A stretch of 64,000 nt of DNA from Gonatopus flavifemur (GCA_018340375.1 JAFFJZ010000006.1:14836001-14900000), one strand, 5' to 3'. Positions 9,016 to 21,378 are shown, counted from the first letter of the stretch. Numbers and translations: made by a program. The notes: generated by a model from the letters alone, not told the origin.

Positions 9016-11490
9016 AGAGGACTAGAAGATCGTGGTGGATCTCTTCTTCGATGTACTTACCGATTGTCCTCTTTATTCGTAACACCTATAATCACCCCAC
9101 ACGTACTTATTACAATTTACCTCACATTTCCAGTTCGAAAACAACATTCCATCACGCTGTCATTGAAAGGCTTTCGAATATTCCTTGTCAAACAAAAAAG
9201 AGGAGTCGAGAAGCCGAAAGTACTAACAAACAAAAAAACACACATATTATTATATGTATAGGCTTCTTCTAACCCTTCTTATTCTTCATCCTTGAATATC
9301 CTCCTCTCTCTCTCTCTCTCTGTTCGATCGATTTGACGAAGACTGATGACGTGTGTTGTGCGCGTGTGTGTGTATATATATATATGAATATGCATCCATG
9401 GATTATCCTGGAGCGATCATGAAGAAGGAAGGAGAAGAACTGTACGGGAGGTTGTTGTAACTTTCGAATCTTAGGTTATAAGTGTAACATAGGGGTTATT
9501 CGTTACATTGTAATATTCTATACATAAGTATATATGTATATATTTTATTTTCTAAAACAAAGTATGGATAAAACATGACGGGGGCATGATCGTTAACTGG
9601 AAGGAATATTAGAAAAGCCAATCGTCCGGGAGAAGAAGGTGTGCTTAAAGGGGGAAATTAATCACGAGTAGTCGAGAACACAGACGAGGGACGGATATAT
9701 CTTGACAAACAATATCCAGTGTATAGTCGTTTAAGTTGTGGATTATCATTCGTGTATCATTCTGGTACAACACTGCCAGGGATTAACGTTAACGGTTTTT
9801 TTCTTTTTTAGCAGATGAATGAGAATCTTCTTCGCGTGGTACATGAAAAATTGTGGTTCCGCCGCGCTCTTTTCCTTGATCATTGTCGAAGCTGATTATT
9901 ATATTCCTTGATGTTTTTTTCTCTTGGCCAGGGGATTCTTTATTTCCGGTATAACGAACTTGGTATTATAGAACTTGGTAAAATGGTGTACAGGGTGCAG
10001 TCAGAGGAGACTCTTCTTGCTCTTTTTCTTTGTTCTCCTGCGGAATGGTTGGAAGAGAAACTGGAAGGAGAGGAAGAAGAAGCAAGAGAACTGGACGTGT
10101 CGGTGGAGAACGACGACGTGCTTTGCGAGAAACGAGATTATTTTTCCGCCTGAGTGTACCCCGTGGAATTCCACGGTCACCTTGGTGCTTGGTTGGTAGC
10201 TCTCTGGGAAAGGTGACTGCACCTTGAATCGACCTCCTCCTCCTCCTTCTTTTCCTTCTCTTCCTTCTCTCTACTCTGTGTTCACATTTGTTGAACTGGG
10301 CGTGGAGAGAAGAGAAGTAGCGGAATTTTCAGTTTAAAATCTCCACGTTCATACTCACAGACACACGTGCATCGTAAGAGAGCACCACTGAGGTTTCAGT
10401 TCCTCCTTGTTGTTTCTTTTTCCCATTTCTCTCTCTCTCTCCCCTTCGCTCTTTCCTCTGTCTTTTATACAAGAAAGTTTAGACGGGTGAATATCAGTAT
10501 TAAAGGCTCGTTATCGGCTCTACTTTTATACAGGGCGAGGGAAAAATTACTTTATAATGATGATTGCACTCCCCGCGCATCAACTATCGCCGCTACTTTT
10601 TCTTCTTCTTCTTCCTTTCATCCTTTCCCTCTTAAGCCCACGTAAAAATATAAGGAAACACAATTTTCATGTACCAGCTTTTCTTACTCTACTTTATTTT
10701 TTGTCTCTTTTATATATATATGTATAAATATATTCGAGAGAGTGTCTCGAAACGCGACATGATCGAAAACGAGGAATTCGAGCTTTATTTTCATTTTTCC
10801 CATGATAATTCAATGATAATTATATTGTTAGAGATTATTGTTATTATAAAACAACAAATTGTGATACGATAATTTAGATTGTTTCGATAGATCACATTCC
10901 ATAGAGTGTACAATGTATAGAAATTAAATGTATTTTTCTTTTTGTTCTTTCGATCGATCTTTCGTTCGTTTCTTCCAACACTTTTTCTTCTTTTTGTTTT
11001 TTGTTTCGGTTTCATTGATTGAAAATAATTATACGATACGAGGTATCCGAGGGATCTACTGCCATTATAATTATCGTGTAATAAGAGGGTAATCATAGTG
11101 TTCGAGATAGATGGATCTAACGAAAGATTTATTCCGTAGGAGTAGGTTTAAAGGATATCAAAGAACTCGTTTTATGGAGGTATATCGCCAGGATGTGGCG
11201 TCGTACATTTTATACAATATGATTCATCAACATGAGCAAATTCTCAAGATTTTTTTTATGTGAAATCTATGATTTTATGAGCTTCGTAACGTTTTATCCT
11301 GTGATGAAAGGAAGAGTACGATTACCCAATGGTATTTTTTATTTATTATTTTGTAACTATTATTCCAGCGATGTGTTGTTTTATGTATTTATTGTATATC
11401 TTATTGGTCTTTGTTTCATTAAAATCCGTTTTTATACACTCATCGCACTGTTCTTTACATTTGACTGGGAATAAATTCAGAAGATTCAAC
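9016..11490 (+). other. Probable caps 3' UTR and downstream unique DNA
   Basis: About 2.5 kb with no foldback elements and no convincing ORF. Holds (CT)n at 9304-9321, TG/TA repeats at about 9358-9384, and A/T-rich tracts. A canonical AATAAA lies at 11470-11475, just before repeats resume. I infer a long 3' UTR, but the true end needs cDNA. Confidence 0.45.
11470..11475 (+). terminator. Candidate polyadenylation signal (AATAAA)
   Basis: AATAAA at the distal edge of the repeat-poor caps island, in the sense orientation for caps. Confidence 0.35.
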
Positions 11491-11839
11491 TCGGTTTAGG
11501 TGTTATACACGGAAAATGAAACACGCATACACACATTTTTTAGGACAATACAATACAATGTTTATTGTTCGATATGATTGAAATTAATTTCTAAAATTGT
11601 TGGAGTAGTATTTCACTCTGTAGCCAGCGAAAAGTGAGCCTGACGAAATTTCGAGTGAAATTTCCATTCTTTTAGAGTGATAATCTAAGGTTTGAGGGTA
11701 GAAACTCATAGCTACTCCAATTCTAGAGTGAATTTTTTAGTCCAAAAGAGTGGGAGTCCATTCGAAGCAGACTGCCCTGGTTAAAAAAGCCTTATTAAAA
11801 GCCATTGAAAGTAAAAAATTCTGATCCAAACTTGATGGT

Positions 11840-12052
11840 TACACGGAAAAAAATGAACTGTTAATTTTACCAGAATTCCGGTTACTAAATGGACAGCAAG
11901 GAATATCTGTGACTTTTACTGGAATTCTTGTTAAATTTACCGGAGCCCTTGTTAAATTTGCCGGAGACTCGATTCATTTAACTAGAATTCCGGTTAAAAT
12001 GGCAGTAATTCCTGCTGTCCATATATTAACCGGAGTATTTTTTTCAGTGTAT
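11840..12052. repeat. MITE, TTACACGGAAAAAAATG ends
   Basis: The left end TTACACGGAAAAAAATG mirrors CATTTTTTT-like CAGTGTATT at the right. The interior alternates CCGGTTAA/TTAACCGG and GAATTCCGG blocks in inverse orientation. GGACAGCAAGGAAT mirrors ATTCCTGCTGTCC. An older GGAGTAG palindrome sits just upstream (about 11598-11724). Confidence 0.7.
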
Positions 12053-12449
12053 TAATCGGTTTCAATTGGAATTCTGTCCGTTTAATCAGAATGAATAGGA
12101 TTGTTTTTATCAGGGTGGCTCACTTTTGAGACTCAATGGAGTGGAACGAGTGGTCTTATGAATTATTTCTAAAGGATAATGGATAACTACTCCGGGATTC
12201 ACGCAGAGTCCATAAACTCGATAATTAATCGTTGATAGTTATTCCAGCGCCTCTAAGCGTGAGGTAGTTGAAATATCAAGTTACAAAACCAATGAGAAGA
12301 GCTGAGAACTAACGCTCTTAGAATAGCGTGAGTATACAACACTTATTGACTTCGTATTGTATTGATTCCTACACTAAAAAAAATGATCTTTTCATTATAA
12401 AACGACTGTCATTTCGCTGGTGAAACGAAGTCGTTTAATCCCATATGGA

Positions 12450-13345
12450 AATATTTCCGCCAAACTTCTCTGCACAAGTCTAATAAACTCGGACAAACTC
12501 TAAGAATCTTTGAAATTTTGATGAAAAATCTAATATTTTTAGAACCCATACAACAAAAGTTGCAGTGCAAGCGTTGCTCATCAAATCACGTTGTTCATCA
12601 AATTGACGCAAAGTTGCTGGGAATTTGCTACTCCTCCTGTGATTGAGAGTTTCATGAAACCGAGCAACTTCCTAGCAACACGATAACAATTCAAGCTAAA
12701 ATCCTAGATTGACAGCATATCATTGCGTTTTTGGCGACGCAACGTCCCTACAAATTACTTCAAACTGTTGTTGTACGTTTTCAACAATTTGCTGCACATT
12801 TGCTCAGCATTTTACTGTTAGCGAACATTCCGTACAGACTTTTTTCAGAGTTTATAAGTGTTTTTTTTAGACAATAGAACCGAAATTGCGCTCTGAAACA
12901 TTCCATAAATACATTCGCATGCTATATTCAAATATCATGTGAGAAAAAGTGTTGGAAAATTGAAAAATCTGTTCTCAATAGCCAGGAGAATGTTAGAAAT
13001 TTATCAGAATCAGTTATCTCGGAACTATTGCAAGCTTCCCGCACCTCCAAGTGAAGTAACAAAGATTACACTGTAATACAGTGTGGTCACTGGCTGAAGG
13101 GTACTTCTTCTTTTTTCAAATCAAGGTCAGTTAAGGCTGGGGTAGTCTCCAAAAGATATATGGCGGGGGTCACCAGTTCCCGTATTCTGGGATCACTGAT
13201 CAGAATTTGTTCAGAGTGCTATTTCGTTCTTATTGTCTGAAAGAATTCTGTACCAGAAATATTAGATTTTTCATCAAATTTCAGAGATTCTCAGAGCCTC
13301 TGCAGAAAAAATCCGATGTTTTTCAGAGGTTGTTCATAATTATTT
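12450..13345. repeat. Foldback family G, interrupted by element F
   Basis: Left part (12465-12545) and right part (about 13199-13345) are inverse copies of a block with GATGAAAAATCTAATATTT and CTCTGAGAATCT-like motifs. The same block recurs in both orientations at 37840-37985 and 39165-39330. Element F (12545-12821) sits inside. Confidence 0.6.
12545..12821 (+). repeat. Dispersed element F, copy 1
   Basis: CCCATACAACAAAAGTTGC ... ACTGTTA. Closely similar to 58844-59114 in inverse orientation, sharing GTTGCTGGGAATTTGCTA, ATGAAACCGAGCAACTTCC and GACGCAACGTCCCT. The interior is rich in GTTGC/GCAAC. Confidence 0.8.
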
Positions 13346-13413
13346 CAACAAAAGATTTTCGTACGTCAGTGTTCTACTCCCTGGTTGAAAATCCCATTGA
13401 ATTCGCATTGAAC

Positions 13414-14195
13414 CAGGCCTGGATCAAGGCGGGGGGTGGGGGGGGGGGAGGGGGGGTTGAAGGGCATTCCTTCCTCCCGGTTTTTACCTTGACGGGGGCC
13501 TCGAATCGTTTCATATAGAGTTGGACTCGAGACTCTCCAGCAAAATTCAAGAATACCCAGGAAAAAATCATTAGATCTATTCACATCTAAATAGATCTGG
13601 TTCAAAAGATCAGATTAGATCTGTTCAGATCTCAGTAGAACTGATCAGATCTTGGCACATCTGGTTAGATCCGAGTAGATCTCGTTAGATCTGAATTGAA
13701 TATTAGATTAAATCTTAATGAGGAATTGGTGGTTCAATGGTCAGAAATTTTGTGATATCTGTCTGTATATGAATTTGATTTTGCACATATATTGTGACAA
13801 ACACAAGCCAAAATCGCAGTTTTTCAGATCCTAATAGATCTGTTTAGATCTGACCAAAATTTAGATCTGGTCAGATCTGATCATTTTTTTCCGGGTAGTA
13901 AATATCATTCAATTTGAAGATTTTCGAAGATGAACCTCCATATCAAGTCAAGTGTTGGCACGGAATAGTTAGAAATAACACTTCTGAGAGGGTGGAATTG
14001 ATTGCATCCAGAACTTGAAACAATTTTTCTCCGCTCAAGACCAAGACAAGACGAGACAAGACCTTTTTCGAGACTGCGACAGTTTTGAATCAACCTTGAA
14101 TTGGTAAAATTAAGTTTTGTTGGTTCTACTCGAGAGTCTCGAGTCCACCTCTAGTTTCATAGCCCCGGACTTCAACACCCCTTAATCCGGCCCTG
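13414..14195. mobile_element. hAT-like non-autonomous element with 8-bp target duplication
   Basis: Flanked on both sides by CATTGAAC (13406-13413 and 14196-14203). The ends CAGGCCTGGATCAAGG and CCTTAATCCGGCCCTG are imperfect inverted repeats. The 8-bp duplication fits the hAT superfamily. The left part has a long G run (13430-13456). Nested inside are a CTCGAGACTCTC-bounded pair (about 13522-14150) and the AGATCT-rich element 13555-13897. No transposase. Confidence 0.8.
13555..13897. repeat. Foldback built of AGATCT units
   Basis: Ends ACCCAGGAAAAAATCATT and its inverse TGATCATTTTTTTCCGGGTA. The arms are strings of AGATCTG / CAGATCT, about 15 occurrences of AGATCT or one-mismatch forms, separated by a short unique centre. 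The unit is self-complementary, so many alternative hairpins are possible. Confidence 0.8.
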
Positions 14196-14488
14196 CATTG
14201 AACCGAGTAATCTCTATTCGTATGTTTTCTCAGCTTTTGACAACCCATACAGCACCGAAGATTTCATCGAGATTGCAGGAATCTAACATTTGGAACATTG
14301 AAATATTTCTGTGATATTGCTGTATGTCACACTGAGGTTTCAAAGTCCCTACGGAAACATTGCGATGTCCGCCAATCTTACACTTCATACAATATTCCCA
14401 AATTATTCCTGAGATATTTCAAGAACATTTATAAAATATTTCATCATAATATTCCTCTCGTGATGTATCTCAGACATCGCAAACAGCT

Positions 14489-14772
14489 ACACTGAGAGAA
14501 AAACGACCTGTTTAAAACATTCGTGGTTGCAATAATTTGATATCCGGTTCGATTCATCAGGAAATGTGATTGTGATGTCCAGAAAAAATGGTTGAAGCAA
14601 AAATTAACTACATCTTTCAGATTAGAAAAACCAGATTCTTTTCTTGCGGTGTGTGATTTTGACTTCAACCACTTTTTCTGGACATCTCAATTACATTTCC
14701 TGGTGAATCGAACCAGATTTCAAGTTATTGCGACTACGAATGTTTCAAAAAGGTCGGTTTTCTGTCAATGTA
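14489..14772. repeat. Palindromic MITE, TACACTGAGAGAAAAACGACC ends trimmed
   Basis: The left end TACACTGAGAGAAAAACGAC mirrors GTCGGTTTTCTGTCAATGTA. The arms share CATTCGTGGTTGCAATAA, CGGTTCGATTCA and ATGTCCAGAAAAAATGGTTG. Confidence 0.85.
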
Positions 14773-14844
14773 ACAATATTTCAGTTCATACATTTTTAAC
14801 ATATTGCTGTGAATGAAGATGAAAGATTGAAATGTGATTGAGAT

Positions 14845-15099
14845 CCCAGTGAACATTTTTCCCCTGCAACATTTCAAACATTCATTACGTTCTCTAAATA
14901 ATATCAGAAAGTTCTCTGATGCGTCGATTTCGGAAAGCTTTTAGATAACTTTCATATGAGCTCTAGAAGTTATCAGAAAGTTAACTTAGATGAAAGTCAT
15001 CTAAAAGTTTTCCGAAATCGACGCATTAGAGAACTTTCTGATATCATTTAGAGAACATAATGAATGTTTGAAATGTTGAGGGGGAAAATTTTCACTGGG
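14845..15099. repeat. Palindromic MITE, CCCAGTGAAC ends
   Basis: CCCAGTGAACATTTTTCCCC at the left mirrors GGGGAAAATTTTCACTGGG. Arms run about 100 bp, including GAACTTTCTGATATYATTT-like and TTTCCGAAATCGACGCATYA-like blocks. Dinucleotide AT flanks both ends. Confidence 0.9.
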
Positions 15100-15303
15100 A
15101 TATCACTGAAATCTACGGTGCTGTATGGGAAGATATTCAAATTCAGTGATTCCGAACGAAACCAGTTAGAAATGTTATTTTCCAAAGCCGGATAAGTAAG
15201 TATTTTCTGTTCGGAACTGTCTGGCATTTTCAGCAGGGCTCTCACAACAGAACTCAGTCCTGACGATTGAAAAATTCTATCAATTCCGATGGATTCAACG
15301 CGA

Positions 15304-15551
15304 AACCAGCGATCCCTGAAGATGTAACCATATCCATTGGTTAGAAAAAGACACGACCTGATTCAAATTCTGACAAATTATTCGAAAACCAAGACATGAA
15401 ATTAAAATATCGCTCTGTACAGACCTTTTTTAATCGATAAAGATCGTTTGGATGGTTGTACAAAGCGATATGTTTTTCTTTCATTCCTTTATTTTCGTAT
15501 AAAATTTGTCAGAAAAGATTTGGCTCGGGATGTATCGTCAGGGACCGCTGC
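15304..15551. repeat. Dispersed element J, copy 1
   Basis: Ends ACCAGCGATCCCTGAAGATG and CATCGTCAGGGACCGCTG (weak inverse). It contains AAAATATCGCTCTGTACAGA in the left arm and a decayed inverse at about 15450. Other copies: 42301-42546 (best preserved) and 20921-21083. Confidence 0.75.
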
Positions 15552-16650
15552 AAATCCAATCGGAACGATTGGGATTTTTTGACCAGGGAGTAGCACAGAA
15601 ACGTTTAATAAAATATTCAACCGTTCCATGAATCTCCCTTCAACAACTCAATCGACCAGTACACATTGATGAAAATTTCCTTCGTCGAAAAAGATGAAAA
15701 TTCAAAAGAGCCATATTCTCGTAGTAGTAGCAGTTCTCGTCGAAAGTTTTTCGTTTGGCGATGACGAATGAACATCTGGCTCCAGTATTCTCTCTTACAT
15801 CATACGTTACGAGATGAGCTTTTGAAAATGTTATTCGTAGAACATTTCCAAAGAACTTGGACAAGAATTCTTTTCTCGAATATGTACAGTTTCGTAAATG
15901 CACGAATGCTTTATTCTTATCTCGTTAACGAAATCCTTCCCTTCGAACATCGATTTTTCAATTGACGTTTGACCTGTTTTCTTGTTCTTTGATTTAAAAT
16001 TTTCCATTTTGTTCTTTTTCTTCATTCAACTATGGGACTTTGACAAAATTTGCAGAAAAAAATACACGAATTTCATGACCTCCATAAGATTTATTACGAG
16101 TTCCAAAGATATCCTTCGTGCGCGAATTGTTGTAAGACGTGTGAGGCAATCTAAATGTTTCATCTTCTCGAGACACGCGGATGAATTAGAAGATATCTCT
16201 TTGGAGAGGAGTGATAAAGCACAAACTAACTATACATAAATGTATAACGCAATGCAAATGGTTTATCTCCGTACTCACTCACGCACACGAATATATAAAT
16301 CTATACATATACATACATATATATATAATATCATATATACATGTACGAGAACTTCGTAAGACAATTCTAAACTTTATGATATACAATACGCTGAACGCAT
16401 ATATATGTAAATTATGGAAAAACTAAATAACTACTTTGAAAATCGTGTAAAATATGTTATTCGGTGTACGAGAGGGGCATCGCTTCTCCTTGGATTTTGG
16501 AGATCGGCTGAACTACAGTTTCAAATTATTAGGTCCAGTTCCCCTGAATGTGTTCAAAAGTTCACGTTTTTCAAACCTTTTGGATTTGAACCCGTTTTCA
16601 TTGGCCTTTGGAAGTTTTCGATGCTTTGAATCTCAGAAAAACGAAATCCG
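15552..16650. other. Unique stretch without recognisable gene
   Basis: No foldback element and no convincing ORF. Contains TATA-rich simple sequence around 16290-16340. Confidence 0.4.
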
Positions 16651-16923
16651 AGAAATTTACCTCGTAGGATGACAATGCGTCGCTTCGAGTCTATTTAAAT
16701 GGGAATTTGCTTTGCTGATATAGCAAAATTTGTGCAAAAAATTTGCTATTACAGCAAAAATTTTGCTCTTTTAACAAGCGCTTGCCATTCAGTAATTCAG
16801 AATTGTAGATACACAGACAGATAAGCAAAGCAGATTTTTTGGAATCGCTTTTTCAGCAAGAATTTTTCTCTGCGCGAAGACTCGAAGCGACGCGTTGTCA
16901 TTTCATCCTACAAGGTAAATTTC
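16651..16923. repeat. Foldback element with AGAAATTTACC ends
   Basis: AGAAATTTACCTCGTAGGAT at the left mirrors the right end; ATGCGTCGCTTCGAGTC also mirrors. The centre carries TTGCT...AGCAA motifs like the K family (43540-43912), suggesting an insertion of that family. Confidence 0.75.
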
Positions 16924-17755
16924 TCCATTTTCTTCTTTCCGTGAGGGTTTGTCAATCAAATTTATCATAAATATCACAGTGATTGGTCGATTCTTTTAGA
17001 CGAACCAATCGTATTTTCAATATTTCAATAAACATTGACCAATGCAGTGTTGCAAAATCTCCTGATTTATCGGAAGGATCTTGCGGATTCCGTCCCTGTT
17101 TCCCGAAATACTGATTCAAGGCTGAATTTCAAAGGGTTTCCTATATATAATTAATTCAACGAAATTTACCGTTTCTTTTGTTGCTCCTTGAAAATTCTTT
17201 TGTTTTTCTAAAATCGTGCTGTTAGGGGTTGCCTCTCCGTAGAATTCAGGGAGAAAAAACAGATTGGTGGATACAGCGTGGTACGACGGGGAAGCAGCGT
17301 CGAGGCAACGGAGAAATGTCCACCTCTGAATATTTCTCCTTCGCTTCTGTGTCGTGCCACGTTACATTCATTGCTCCCTTGATCCTGCGGAAATCCCGGA
17401 AGGAACATGAAGCTCCAACAAACGTTCAGATCAAATCTGTATAGATCGGTCAGAAGGTTCATCGCAGGTAATTTTTAGTATCACAAACGATTCCAACCCG
17501 AAGGGAACATGAAGCTCCGACGAACGTTCAGAATAGATCATGATAGATCAGACTGAAGCTCCGTTGTTTAGAGATTCGATTTCGAAACGACGAGGAAAGG
17601 TGATGAACGTTGAAATGTCCTCTTGAAAATGAAATGAATGAAAATGAAGGTTCATAGAACGTTTTTTAAGATTCTTTTTCTTTATTCAGTTTTTTTTTTT
17701 TTTTTTTTATTAGAATTAAATATAGAAATGCAATCATTTTTTTCGTTGAAAAAAA

Positions 17756-17788
<33 letters not shown>

Positions 17789-18036
17789 AACTCGAACGAA
17801 CAACCTTTACGTTCGATGAACGTGACGTTGAACGAACGTTTCATTCATTTTCATTCAAAATTCAATTTCAATCGGACATTTCAACGTTTACGTTACGTTC
17901 GAAACTCTAAAGAAGCTCTAAACAGAGCTTCAGTCTGATCTATCTTGATCTCTCTCATGATCTAGAATGGAACATTCGTTGCAGGTTCATCGAAGGTTTG
18001 TTGAAGCTTCAAAAGAATATTTATACTTATATCAAA

Positions 18037-19702
18037 GGGTCTACCCTAATTAGAATTTTCATAAAAAGGCATTTTTTCAGAATTTTTTAAACAGCTTTGT
18101 GGTATAAATATTGATATAAAAGTTATCACACCGTATTAATACACTATCGAAATACATGAAAACAATTTTTTTTGTACATTTTAGTAAGTTTTTTTACATG
18201 AAAATGATAGTTCAAAAAAAGTTCTAAACAAAAGGTGTGTCTGCGCTGTCGATGAAATCTCTGGAATGGATGGTCTGAAACAAAAAAATTGAACGGCGTT
18301 AGATTCAGGATCCCGAAGAGAACATGAAGTCCCGACAAACGTTCAGAATAGATCAACATAGATCAGACTGAAGCTCCGCTGGAGCTCCAATTCAGATTCA
18401 TAAACGTTCGACGAAGGTCTGAGGAACGTTACAATGTCCGCTTGAGGATACTTCCAAGAAAGGTTCGAAGAACGTTCATCAAAGGTTTCCCGAAGGTTCA
18501 CTGGAGTTTCAATTTTTCAGTATAAGTTTTTTTGCAGGTATATTCTTTTCACAAAAGAATCATCGATAATAGGAATTATAATTCCCCCTGAAAGACCTTA
18601 AATTGAAACTCGAATGAATGTTCAAAAAATGTTTAATAAACATTCTATGCACCTTTCTTGAAGCGGACATTTCAATGTTCATCTAAACTTCGTCAAACAT
18701 TTACAAACGTAAAAATTGGCTCCAACGGAGCTCCACGCTGATCTACGTTGATCTATTCTGAACGTTTACCAGCTACAGCGCACGCGTTTACATGCTACAG
18801 CGCATATCAAACGATTTTTGATTTTTTTTTTAAATTGACAAAATGGGGGACAGTTTTCGAAAAAAAAAAACCAAAAAAACACGTTCTTTTTACTGTTTTT
18901 AGCAGAAGAAAAAGAGTTAAAATAAAAATTTCAAAAAATCCTCGATATGCGCTGTAGCTGTAGTAGTGGAAAATATGTGGTGAACATTTCATCAGGATCG
19001 GTCGAGTAGTTTCGGAGATTTTATCAACAAGGCGTGGGAAAATCTTGTTTTGCAAAAAATGCATTTAAAGTTTTTTTCAAAGAAAAATCGTGAAAAAATG
19101 TTACCTCCCGAAGAGAACATGAAGCTTCAGCGAATGTTCAGATCAGATCTGTATAGATCGGGCCAAAGGTTCATTAGAGCTAACTTTTAGATTCTACGAA
19201 CGTTGATACGTTCAGGAAACATAGATGGAACGTTTGCTGAAGGTTCATCGAAGGTTTGACGAAGCTTTACAAAAATATCTATACTTGTATTATTTTTGAT
19301 CAATTTATATAGAAAATAAATTAATTAATAAACATAAATTATTATAAATTAATCTGAGTATAGATATTTTTGTGAAGCTTCCTCAAACCTTCGATGAACC
19401 TTCAATGAACATTCCATCTATGTTTCCTGAACGTATTTCGAGGCGGAGATTTCAACGTTCGTAGAACCTTTGTCAAATGTTTGTGAATCTAAAAGTTAGC
19501 TCTAATGAACCTTCGGCCCGATCTTCACAGACCTGATCTGAACATTCGCTGAAGCTTCATGTTCTCTTCGGGCTGCTCCTAATCAGCGATGCCTACACCA
19601 TACATTATGCCTTCTCCTTCTTCATAATGTTCATTTTGATACTTTCAAAAAATTTAAAAAACGAAAACTCGATTTTTTGAAAATTTTAATTAGGGTAGAC
19701 CC
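18037..19702. repeat. Foldback, GGGTCTACCCTAATTA ends, inside family C
   Basis: GGGTCTACCCTAATTAGAAT at 18037 mirrors ATTTTAATTAGGGTAGACCC ending at 19702. The terminal 10 bp (GGGTCTACCC) are themselves nearly palindromic. Interrupted by two family C copies. Confidence 0.75.
19107..19572. repeat. Family C foldback, near-complete copy
   Basis: CCCGAAGAGAACATGAAGC at the left mirrors GCTTCATGTTCTCTTCGGG. Internally collinear with 2015-2515, including the AT-rich TTAATTAAT centre. Confidence 0.9.
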
Positions 19703-20291
19703 GTTCATTGATATCACTTTATATTGATTAATCGATTGATTATTTATATAAATTGATGAAAGTTTGTATAAGTATAGATATTTTTGTGAAGCTTCAACAA
19801 AGCTTCGATGAATCTTCAACGAATGTTCCTTCTATGTTTCCAGAAATTATTTCAAGGTGAACATTTCAACGTTCGTAGAACCTTCGTCAAACGTTTGTGA
19901 ATCTAAAAGTTAGCTGTCATGAACCCGATCTATACAGATCGAATCTGAACGTTCGCTGAAGCTTCATGTTCTGTTCGGGATGCGACGTAATTCATCGGCG
20001 ACTGCCCTGTATGGGAAAAATACGTAGCTGGGCATAATTCGGCGTAATTTGAAAACCTGAACAGTACTACACATGAGAATAATAAGTAGTACACGGAGAA
20101 AATCTGCCACGAATGCCCAATGTTCCGCACACTGATGCGGAATGCACTTCAGGGCGCAAGAAAAAATTATTTAAAACCCTGCGGGCTAATCCGCGTACAT
20201 CATTGACACTTGATGGATGCATTTTTCTTAGATATTGGTACGAAATTTGCCAGACATTATACGTGATAAAACTTCAAATTTGGCGTCCCTG

Positions 20292-20634
20292 CTTAAAGAA
20301 TCTCATTGAACCGATTGATTCTCATTCATTCCAATGCAGAAAATCGATTCAAACCTATTAAAAATTGATTCTGAATGAGTTTGTATTAGGTTTTTGCATC
20401 GGAATCAATGAGAATCAGTCGGTTCGATGCAAGGAGGTATCAGGAGGGAACATAACGGTGGTAGGGGTAGAAATTATTGAAACGGAAACTTACACCCTCA
20501 AAACAAACTTTCTTATGGCTCCAACCAACAGAAGTTCTGTTTCCAAAAGTAAAAATCAGTTGATACTTTTAGAATAATTGTGCTCTCATTGATTGTTCCC
20601 CCTGATACTCCTTGGTTCAATGAGATTCTTCAAC
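20292..20634. repeat. Foldback host with inner MITE
   Basis: CTTAAAGAATCTCATTGAACC mirrors GGTTCAATGAGATTCTTCAA. The left half is itself palindromic (GATTGATTCTCATTC / GAATGAGAATCAGTC-like). A second element, AAGGAGGTATCAGGAGGGAA ... TTCCCCCTGATACTCCTT (20431-20613), interrupts the right arm. Confidence 0.7.
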
Positions 20635-20919
20635 CCTTCAACTACACACAGGTGTGTAATTCGCACCAACCATTTCAAGACTTTTCATTTTTTGTCAAAA
20701 ATTGATTTTATTCTCGTGTTTTTTTTTCACTGATCAAATGAAATATTTGTGAATTTTCTTCCATATCACGTTAATCTGTACAGTTATCTCCTCAAATTGA
20801 ATAAAAAGTAAGGTCAAATTGATCGAACAAGGACCGAGTTATTAATCGGTCAAGTTGGTGTGAATTTGCACCTGTGTATACTCCAAAGGTGTGAAAGAAT
20901 GTGTGTACTTGAAGGGTTG
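20631..20919. repeat. Foldback, CAACCCTTCAA ends
   Basis: CAACCCTTCAACTACACACA mirrors TGTGTGTACTTGAAGGGTTG. CAGGTGTGTAATTCGCACC mirrors GTGTGAATTTGCACCTGTG. Confidence 0.8.
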
Positions 20920-20920
20920 A

Positions 20921-21083
20921 GGTGATACTAGCGGCGTGGCAGCAGCCAAATCGTTTATAACAAACTACGGGCAGAGACGTCATATTAATTAAAATATCGC
21001 TCTGTACAGAACTTCTAATTAAATCAGAGAAGTGCTGTACAGAGCGATATTTTGATTAAAATGAAGCGTAGTCAGGGGTAGTA
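20921..21083. repeat. Element J, short copy
   Basis: Begins GGTGATACTAGCGGCG. Its centre is the inverted pair AAAATATCGCTCTGTACAGA / TCTGTACAGCGATATTTT-like (CTGTACAGAGCGATATTTTG) around a 30-nt loop. Confidence 0.7.
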
Positions 21084-21227
21084 TGTAGCAATTTCATGTT
21101 ATTACATGAATACCCTGTTACAAATAATCCATAAAATCCCATTGACGAATGGAAAAATAAATAGGTTTCAATGAAATTCAATGATATTCAATCAGAAATT
21201 TCTCGTACTTCCCGATCAACGGAGCTC

Positions 21228-21343
21228 CCCACATAGCACAAATGTCTCAGTTATATCTCCACAAGATTCTGACAATATTACAATGTCTCCAGAATGTTGC
21301 AGAATATTCTGGAGATGTTACTGAGACATTTGTGCTATGTGGG
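21228..21343. repeat. Near-perfect palindromic MITE
   Basis: CCCACATAGCACAAATGTCT mirrors AGACATTTGTGCTATGTGGG. The 116 bp are almost wholly arms (AACATCTCCAGAAT / ATTCTGGAGATGTT). Confidence 0.9.
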
Positions 21344-21378
21344 TCGGCGTAATTGGATGTAGATTTTGACTTAATTCC

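Larger units (their letters stand above)
14244..15129. repeat. Foldback host, CCCATACAGCACCG ends
   Basis: CCCATACAGCACCG at 14244 mirrors CGGTGCTGTATGGG ending at 15129. Two complete palindromic elements (14489-14772 and 14845-15099) account for most of the interior. The rest carries GGAACATTGAAATATTTC-like repeats. Confidence 0.8.
17390..19980. repeat. Nested cluster of family C foldbacks
   Basis: At least four partial or full family C units (start CCCGAAGAGAACATGAAGC or CCCGGAAGGAACATGAAGC) lie within 2.6 kb. A split copy has its left arm to about 18036 and its right arm from about 19703 to 19980. It is interrupted by element 18037-19702, which itself hosts two more family C copies (about 18306-18770 and 19107-19572). 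Poly-T and poly-A runs occur at 17688-17709 and 17747-17786. Confidence 0.75.

Noticed and set aside
13430..13456. G-run as a G-quadplex regulatory element
   Set aside because: It is near a transposon end and essentially homopolymeric, with no gene context to support a role.
17638..17910. 90-residue plus-strand ORF with a poly-Lys stretch
   Set aside because: It runs across poly-T/poly-A tracts inside a foldback cluster; an artefact of low complexity.
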